From a virus: a DNA stretch of 64,000 nucleotides. This document shows, one piece after another, positions 59,730 to 64,000 of the stretch. The notes beneath the pieces are model-generated. The model did no database searches. It saw only the letters and a program-made list of their open reading frames with translations, and was not told the origin of the DNA. Every line of letters starts with the position of its first letter. Position 1 is the first letter of the stretch. The DNA lies in IMG/VR virus record IMGVR_UViG_3300030041_000009, positions 62,001-126,000 of that record; one strand, 5' to 3'. A program made the position numbers and the translations under genes.

Positions 59730-59996
59730 ATGGATAAACAGAATATTAATATTGGAGATAAATTATTATGCAAAAATAGTTATTATAATTATACTGAAGT
59801 TTTTTATAAAGATAGAGAATATGAAATAGTTAATACTAACATATTTTATAGTAGTAATTTTTATTCATTAAAAGAAAAAAATAGCAAAAATTTATTATAT
59901 CTACGTAAAGTTGATTTTTATGATGTTTTTTATACTAAACAAGAAGAAAGAAAAATAAAATTAAACAAATTAAAAAATGACGAAAAAGAATATTAA
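59730..59996 (+). CDS. Array protein 1
   Basis: 88 residues. MDKQNINIGDKLLCKNSYYN at the start, FYDVFYTKQEERKIKLNKL at the end. Core VFYKDREYEIVNTN is variable. Small beta-barrel-like core with helical tail, inferred. First intact member; overlaps member 2 by 20 bases. Confidence 0.7.
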   Translation: MDKQNINIGDKLLCKNSYYNYTEVFYKDREYEIVNTNIFYSSNFYSLKEKNSKNLLYLRKVDFYDVFYTKQEERKIKLNKLKNDEKEY

Positions 59997-60300
59997 TTTA
60001 GGAGATAAGTTATTATGTAAAAAAGATTTATTTCAAAATTTAATTAGTGATGATAAATTAATAATATTTTCTCATTTTATAAAAGATAAATATTATTCTA
60101 TTGTTGATATAAAAATAATAGATGATAAATATGCTTATAAGAATACATGTGATCATATATTTGGACAAGATGATTATATTTATTATATAAATGGAGAAAT
60201 GAATAAATCATGTTCATTTTGGTCTGAAAGTTTTTTTCATGATTATTTTTATGAAAAAAAAGAATTAAGAAATAAGAAATTGCAGAAAATAAATGGATAA
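59977..60300 (+). CDS. Array protein 2
   Basis: 107 residues, the longest member. NINLGDKLLCKKDLFQ, core FIKDKYYSIVDIKIIDDKYA, end YFYEKKELRNKKLQKING. The extra length is a loop of about 18 residues in the core. Overlaps member 3 by 8 bases. Confidence 0.7.
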   Translation: MTKKNINLGDKLLCKKDLFQNLISDDKLIIFSHFIKDKYYSIVDIKIIDDKYAYKNTCDHIFGQDDYIYYINGEMNKSCSFWSESFFHDYFYEKKELRNKKLQKING

Positions 60301-60586
60301 ACAGAATCTTAATATTGGAGATAAATTATTATGCAAAAATGATTTAAAATCATTGGTATCTAATAATACTTCATTATTATTTTTTAAAAAAGGTAAATAT
60401 TATGTTGTTGATGAAATTAGATTAATTAATGATATTTTTGTGGATTATAATGAATATTTTTATTATATAATTGATGATAATAATGAACGATATTCATTTT
60501 GGATGGAAAGATATTTATATACTTATTTTTATACTAAAAATGAAATTAGAAGCATGAAATTAAATGAAATAAATGAAGGATCATAA
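60293..60586 (+). CDS. Array protein 3
   Basis: 97 residues. LNIGDKLLCKNDLKSL, core FKKGKYYVVDEIRLINDI and YYIIDDNNERYSFW, end YFYTKNEIRSMKLNEI. Overlaps member 4 by 14 bases. Confidence 0.7.
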   Translation: MDKQNLNIGDKLLCKNDLKSLVSNNTSLLFFKKGKYYVVDEIRLINDIFVDYNEYFYYIIDDNNERYSFWMERYLYTYFYTKNEIRSMKLNEINEGS

Positions 60587-60842
60587 TTTTAAAGTAGGAG
60601 ATAAATTATTATGCAAAAAAGATTATATTCATCATAAGATATCTATTCATAAAGGGAACGAATATATTATAAGTGATAGTTTATTTGAGACTGAATATTA
60701 TACTTTTATTTATATAATTGATGATAATAATGTAAAGGTAGAAGTTCAGTATGAAAAAGATATTTATGAATTTTTTTACACTGAGAAGGAAGTTAGGAAT
60801 ATTAAATTAAAAAAGTTGGGTAATGAAGGAACAGAATCTTAA
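60573..60842 (+). CDS. Array protein 4
   Basis: 89 residues. MKDHNFKVGDKLLCKKDYIH, core HKGNEYIISDSLFETEYY, end FFYTEKEVRNIKLKKLGNE. Overlaps member 5 by 20 bases. IIDDNN is shared with member 3. Confidence 0.7.
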   Translation: MKDHNFKVGDKLLCKKDYIHHKISIHKGNEYIISDSLFETEYYTFIYIIDDNNVKVEVQYEKDIYEFFYTEKEVRNIKLKKLGNEGTES

Positions 60843-61110
60843 TATAGGAGATGAATTAATATGTAAACGTATATTTCATCCAAATTTTGAATATTATATA
60901 CTAAATTCATGTTATACTGTTTATGATATTAAATTTTTTAATATTGATAATAAATTTTTTAATATTGATAATGCATATTATTATATGACCATAGGAAATG
61001 AAAAAATGAATATTGTTTGTTCATATGAAGATATTTATACTTATTTTTACACAAAAAACGAAACTAGAAAAATTAAATTACAAAAACTTCATGAAGAATC
61101 AAAATTTTAA
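60823..61110 (+). CDS. Array protein 5, with internal 7-residue duplication
   Basis: 95 residues. LNIGDELICKRIFHPN, core with KFFNIDNKFFNIDN, a 21-base duplication at about 60937-60975, end YFYTKNETRKIKLQKLHEE. Overlaps member 6 by 20 bases. Confidence 0.7.
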   Translation: MKEQNLNIGDELICKRIFHPNFEYYILNSCYTVYDIKFFNIDNKFFNIDNAYYYMTIGNEKMNIVCSYEDIYTYFYTKNETRKIKLQKLHEESKF

Positions 61111-61375
61111 TATAGGAGATAAATTATTGTGTAAAATTGATGTTAATAAATCATATCTGACATTAACGAAAGGTGTAGAATATATAATTTTGAGTGCTGA
61201 CTTTGATGTACTTTTGAGTGCTGACATTGATGTACTTTATTATAAATATAATATAATAGATGATACCAATAAAGATTTCTATTATATAGAAGAATTTGAT
61301 GATTATTTTTATACTAAAAATGAAGTACGAAAAATTAAATTAGAAAAATTAAAAAATGAAGAAGCAGAATATTAA
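61091..61375 (+). CDS. Array protein 6, with internal duplication
   Basis: 94 residues from the ATG at 61091 (MKNQNFNIGDKLLCK); a longer frame from 61013 reads the previous gene out of frame and is rejected. Core SADFDVLLSADIDVLYYKY holds a fresh 24-base duplication (TTGAGTGCTGAC at two sites). End YFYTKNEVRKIKLEKLKNE. Confidence 0.7.
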   Translation: MKNQNFNIGDKLLCKIDVNKSYLTLTKGVEYIILSADFDVLLSADIDVLYYKYNIIDDTNKDFYYIEEFDDYFYTKNEVRKIKLEKLKNEEAEY

Positions 61376-61625
61376 TATTGGAGATAAGTTATTATGTAAG
61401 ATTAGTTTTTTATCAAATTCTACATATATTATAAAAGGTAAATATTATTATATTAAATATATTGATATTATTAATGTAGCTCGTAAAGATTATTATTTCT
61501 ATTATTTAGACGATTTCGAATCATTGGTATGTTGTGATGAAAAAGAATTTTGTAAATATTTTTATACTAAACAAGAAGAAAGAAAAATTAAATTAGAAAA
61601 ACTTTATGAAGAAGCAGAATATTAA
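61356..61625 (+). CDS. Array protein 7
   Basis: 89 residues. MKKQNINIGDKLLCKISFLS, core IIKGKYYYIKYIDIINVA, end YFYTKQEERKIKLEKLYEE. 20-base overlaps on both sides. Confidence 0.7.
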   Translation: MKKQNINIGDKLLCKISFLSNSTYIIKGKYYYIKYIDIINVARKDYYFYYLDDFESLVCCDEKEFCKYFYTKQEERKIKLEKLYEEAEY

Positions 61626-61881
61626 TGTAGGAGATAAATTATTATGCAAAAAAAATCTTTTTAATTCAGAAAGTACATATCTTATTGAATTTGAATATTA
61701 TTATGTTTGTGAAATTACTCCAACTAATAATAATTATACTGATTATATTTATATGCTTATATGTGAACAATATCAACCTGTTAATTTTAGATATTACGGA
61801 GAATTTTGTGAATATTTTTATACTAAACAAGAAGAAAGAAAAATCAAATTAGAAAAACTTTATGAAGAATCAAAATCTTAA
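61606..61881 (+). CDS. Array protein 8
   Basis: 91 residues. MKKQNINVGDKLLCKKNLFN, core IEFEYYYVCEITPTNNNYTD, end YFYTKQEERKIKLEKLYEE. 20-base overlaps on both sides. Confidence 0.7.
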   Translation: MKKQNINVGDKLLCKKNLFNSESTYLIEFEYYYVCEITPTNNNYTDYIYMLICEQYQPVNFRYYGEFCEYFYTKQEERKIKLEKLYEESKS

Positions 61882-62137
61882 AGTAGGAGATAATTTATTA
61901 TGTAAATATAATATAATTAATATAAATAAAAATTTCAAAATAGACAAATATTATGCTATGATATCAATTTATATTATTTCTAATACTATAAGCGGTGTGG
62001 ATTTTTATTATTATTATTTATTTGATGATGATGATAATTTAATATTATTTTGTGGTGAAGAAGATTTATATGAATATTTTTATACTAAACAAGAAGAAAG
62101 AAAAAGAAAATTAGATAAAATAGAAAATTATGAATAA
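61862..62137 (+). CDS. Array protein 9
   Basis: 91 residues. MKNQNLKVGDNLLCKYNIIN, core FKIDKYYAMISIYIISNTIS, end YFYTKQEERKRKLDKIENYE. Overlaps member 10 by 8 bases (ATGAATAA). Confidence 0.7.
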   Translation: MKNQNLKVGDNLLCKYNIININKNFKIDKYYAMISIYIISNTISGVDFYYYYLFDDDDNLILFCGEEDLYEYFYTKQEERKRKLDKIENYE

Positions 62138-62396
62138 TTTTAATGATGGTGATAAAATATTATGTAAAAAGGATTTAACTTATTATGGTAACCATATTAT
62201 AGAAGGTGATTATTATATTTTTCATGATAATATGTTTAGTGGTATTTTTAATGATTTTTACTGCTGTTATATAAGTGAATCTAATAATATATTTTCATAT
62301 TATTTAACTGAACATGATTTAGTTGGTCATTTTTTTATGAAAAATGAGATTAGAAAATTAAAATTAGAAAAACTTTATGAAGAAACAGAATATTAA
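62130..62396 (+). CDS. Array protein 10 (MNNFN start type)
   Basis: 88 residues. MNNFNDGDKILCKKDLTYYG, core IIEGDYYIFHDNMFSGIFND, end FFMKNEIRKLKLEKLYEE. Member 12 shares the start type and CCYISESNNIFSY-like middle, so they form a subgroup. Confidence 0.7.
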   Translation: MNNFNDGDKILCKKDLTYYGNHIIEGDYYIFHDNMFSGIFNDFYCCYISESNNIFSYYLTEHDLVGHFFMKNEIRKLKLEKLYEETEY

Positions 62397-62628
62397 TGTA
62401 GGAGATAGATTATTATGTAAAGAGGAGATTGATAAAATATTTATTAAAGATAAATATTATTATGTAGATGATATTAAAAATTTTTCAACTGATTATAGTG
62501 AATATTTTTATGATTTAAGATCAGAATTCAATACAATATTACCATTTTTTAGTGAATCATATTTACATCAGTATTTTTATACTAAACAAGAAGAAAGAAA
62601 AATCAAATTAGAAAAACTTTATGAATAA
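62377..62628 (+). CDS. Array protein 11 (shortest member)
   Basis: 83 residues. MKKQNINVGDRLLCKEEIDK, core FIKDKYYYVDDIKNFSTDYS, end YFYTKQEERKIKLEKLYE. Overlaps member 12 by 8 bases. Confidence 0.7.
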   Translation: MKKQNINVGDRLLCKEEIDKIFIKDKYYYVDDIKNFSTDYSEYFYDLRSEFNTILPFFSESYLHQYFYTKQEERKIKLEKLYE

Positions 62629-62887
62629 TTTTAATGAAGGTGATAAAATATTATGTAAAAAAGATTTAATAGCTAATTATAGTACACATTTTATAGAATG
62701 TAAATATTATATTTATCATAAAATTCTGAATGATTCATTTAAAGGTTTTGCCTGCTGTATATTTAATGAATCTAATGGAATATATCCATATTTTTTAAAT
62801 AAAAATGAATTACTAAATCATTTTTATACTAAACAAGAAGAGAGAAAAATTAAATTAGAAAAACTTTATGAAGAATCAGAATCTTAA
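62621..62887 (+). CDS. Array protein 12 (MNNFN start type)
   Basis: 88 residues. MNNFNEGDKILCKKDLIANY, core FIECKYYIYHKILNDSFKGF, CCIFNESNGIYPYFL, end HFYTKQEERKIKLEKLYEE. Closest to member 10. Confidence 0.7.
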   Translation: MNNFNEGDKILCKKDLIANYSTHFIECKYYIYHKILNDSFKGFACCIFNESNGIYPYFLNKNELLNHFYTKQEERKIKLEKLYEESES

Positions 62888-63140
62888 TGTAGGTGATAAG
62901 TTATTGTGTAAAAAAAATTTAAATGAATTATATGCAAGTTTTAATAAAAATAAATATTATATTGTTTATGATATTAAATTATTTGACAATAATACTGATT
63001 ATTGTTATTATATAGAATTTGATAAAAAAAAATATTATTCTTTTAGATATAGCGTTAGATTTTTTTATGAACATTTTTATACTAAACAAGAGGAGAGAAA
63101 AATAAAATTAGAAAAACTTTATGAAGAAACAGGATATTAA
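62868..63140 (+). CDS. Array protein 13
   Basis: 90 residues. MKNQNLNVGDKLLCKKNLNE, core FNKNKYYIVYDIKLFDNNTD, end HFYTKQEERKIKLEKLYEE. 20-base overlaps on both sides. Confidence 0.7.
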   Translation: MKNQNLNVGDKLLCKKNLNELYASFNKNKYYIVYDIKLFDNNTDYCYYIEFDKKKYYSFRYSVRFFYEHFYTKQEERKIKLEKLYEETGY

Positions 63141-63387
63141 TGATGAAGATAAATTATTATGTAAAAAAAATCTTCTAGTTGGAGCAAATAAATATTTATA
63201 TGTTGATAATTATTATATTGTTATGGTAGTATACGGTCCTTATGAATATTGTTATTATTTTAATGATGAAAATGATAGAATATTACCATTTTCATTTAGC
63301 ATAAAAGAGATGTCTGAACATTTTTATACTAAACAAGAAGAAAGAAAAATTAAATTAGAAAAAATTTATGAAGAATCAGAATCTTAA
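63121..63387 (+). CDS. Array protein 14
   Basis: 88 residues. MKKQDINDEDKLLCKKNLLV, core YVDNYYIVMVVYGPYEYC, end HFYTKQEERKIKLEKIYEE. The usual GD of the start motif is ED here. Confidence 0.7.
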   Translation: MKKQDINDEDKLLCKKNLLVGANKYLYVDNYYIVMVVYGPYEYCYYFNDENDRILPFSFSIKEMSEHFYTKQEERKIKLEKIYEESES

Positions 63388-63631
63388 TGTAGGAGATAAG
63401 TTATTATGTAAAAAAGATTTAACAACATCATATTCAATATATCATAAAGATAGATATTATATTGTTCATTTTATTATTAATTATGATGATGATTATCAGT
63501 ATTTGATATCTGATGATAAAAATGCTTATTCATCTTTTAAACGTGATGAAGAATATTTATATACTTATTTTTATAGAAAAAATGAGATTAGAAAAATTAA
63601 ATTGAAAAAATTGAATAATATTTTTAATTAA
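63368..63631 (+). CDS. Array protein 15 (last member)
   Basis: 87 residues. MKNQNLNVGDKLLCKKDLTT, core YHKDRYYIVHFIINYDDDYQ, end YFYRKNEIRKIKLKKLNNIF. It lacks the overlap-forming end, so it closes the array. Confidence 0.7.
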   Translation: MKNQNLNVGDKLLCKKDLTTSYSIYHKDRYYIVHFIINYDDDYQYLISDDKNAYSSFKRDEEYLYTYFYRKNEIRKIKLKKLNNIFN

Positions 63632-63656
63632 ATTAGGTTATACCAAATATTTACTT

Positions 63657-63664
63657 TACTTTTG
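63657..63664 (+). promoter_or_regulatory. Host-type -7 element before 63697 gene
   Basis: TACTTTTG fits TAnnTTTG. No clear TTTG at -33. It is 32 bases before the ATG. Confidence 0.45.
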
Positions 63665-63696
63665 TACTTTATAAAAACAATTTAAAATTATTTAAT

Positions 63697-64000
63697 ATGA
63701 AAAAAGTAAAGAACATTTTATTTAAAATGGAATTAGAAGGTAATGGTGTTGTTAACTGTGATAGTAATGGACAAAAATGGATATGGAATGAAATTAGTGG
63801 TGGAAAGTATGAAACTGATAATAATTTAATATTTGCAAAAAAAAATATATATCAGAAAAGTAATGGTGAATATGATTATAAAATAAAAATTTCTAGTAAT
63901 TGTTTAAGACATAATATTTTTATTGATGATATTCCATTTCAATCTCCAAATATATTGCATAATAATTATTTACTTGTGTCAATGTTGGCTTCTCCTGCAA
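63697..64000 (+). CDS. Partial gene, possible Cas7-like (RAMP) protein
   Basis: 101 codons, open to the window end. MKKVKNILFKMELEGNGVVN, then FAKKNIYQKSNGEYDYKIKI, SSNCLRHNIFIDDIPFQ and LLVSMLASPA. The order GxGVVNxxS, YKxxISxNCxRHxxF, then a hydrophobic stretch is how I recall Cas7 of compact type I-F (I-Fv) CRISPR systems. This is memory-based and not aligned. If correct, a Cas7-like gene sits on this phage; otherwise the gene is unknown. A host-type promoter precedes it. Confidence 0.4.
   Translation, partial: MKKVKNILFKMELEGNGVVNCDSNGQKWIWNEISGGKYETDNNLIFAKKNIYQKSNGEYDYKIKISSNCLRHNIFIDDIPFQSPNILHNNYLLVSMLASPA

Larger units (their letters stand above)
59730..63631 (+). repeat. Tandem array of 15 overlapping paralogous genes
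   Basis: Fifteen genes of 83-107 codons in one strand, each overlapping the next by 20, 14 or 8 bases (one longer frame aside). The junction sequence is strongly conserved (end YFYTKQEERKIKLEKLYEE, start GDKLLCKK), the 50-60 residues in between are highly variable. It reads as one transcript with no internal terminator. Confidence 0.9.

Noticed and set aside
61013-61090. Longer N-terminus for array member 6
   Set aside because: The extra 26 codons are the previous gene's end read in another frame; the conserved start MKNQNFNIGDK at 61091 fits all other members.
59730-63631. CRISPR array or non-coding repeat block
   Set aside because: The period is 240-320 bases, and every unit is an open reading frame with conserved amino-acid motifs at both ends.

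Overview
The window is a very AT-rich, gene-dense stretch of what is most likely a large tailed phage (T4-superfamily, myovirus-like) infecting a member of the Bacteroidota. The T4-like signs are a UvsW-type recombination helicase beside a UvsY-like protein, a thymidylate synthase, a Dam methylase, very large virion proteins, and many small proteins whose N-termini resemble the T4 capsid-targeting peptide (one begins MKTYLQYIKEA; T4 internal proteins begin MKTYQEFIAEA). The Bacteroidota signs are host-type promoters (TTTG, then TAnnTTTG at -7) ahead of several accessory operons, and weak or absent Shine-Dalgarno sequences. The genetic code appears standard. I saw no tRNA, rRNA or CRISPR array.

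Layout. 1-15.9 kb: a partial membrane protein, a 2152-residue repeat-built tail fibre, a collagen-like adhesin, further virion proteins and an 827-residue structural protein. 15.9-18.6 kb: an IS607-type element (serine recombinase plus TnpB) that splits a capsid-tagged GNAT acetyltransferase gene. 18.6-27.9 kb: capsid-tagged genes, an M15 peptidase, a small two-gene cassette, a homing endonuclease, and uvsW/uvsY-like genes. 27.9-34.5 kb: two giant virion proteins. 34.6-41.2 kb: a dense run of capsid-tagged genes, including a leucine-rich-repeat protein, a zinc-ribbon protein and two ADP-ribosyltransferase-like proteins. 41.2-46.2 kb: thyA, dam, glycosyltransferase and a second homing nuclease. 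46.3-54.2 kb: host-promoter-driven accessory genes (an exported protein, an OmpA-type outer-membrane protein, membrane proteins), with a second TnpB element cleanly inserted in one of two paralogous genes. 54.3-59.1 kb: small beta-rich proteins, an XPD/DinG-like helicase and a frameshifted GIY-YIG nuclease. 59.7-63.6 kb: a tandem array of 15 overlapping paralogous genes. 63.7 kb to the end: the start of a gene that looks Cas7-like.

How it fits together. A recurrent TTTATATATAA-type motif precedes most transcription units of the structural and capsid-tagged genes; it is probably the phage's own promoter. The accessory operons near 46-54 kb and 63.7 kb carry host-type promoters and are probably early. 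The main candidate systems are (i) a family of at least 15 proteins with a shared N-terminal tag, and often a shared C-terminal KFN(L/I) end, wrapped around different effector-like cores, suggesting a packaged and injected effector set; and (ii) the 15-member overlapping tandem array with conserved junctions and highly variable cores. Functional assignments come from motifs and recalled family patterns only; no database search was possible.
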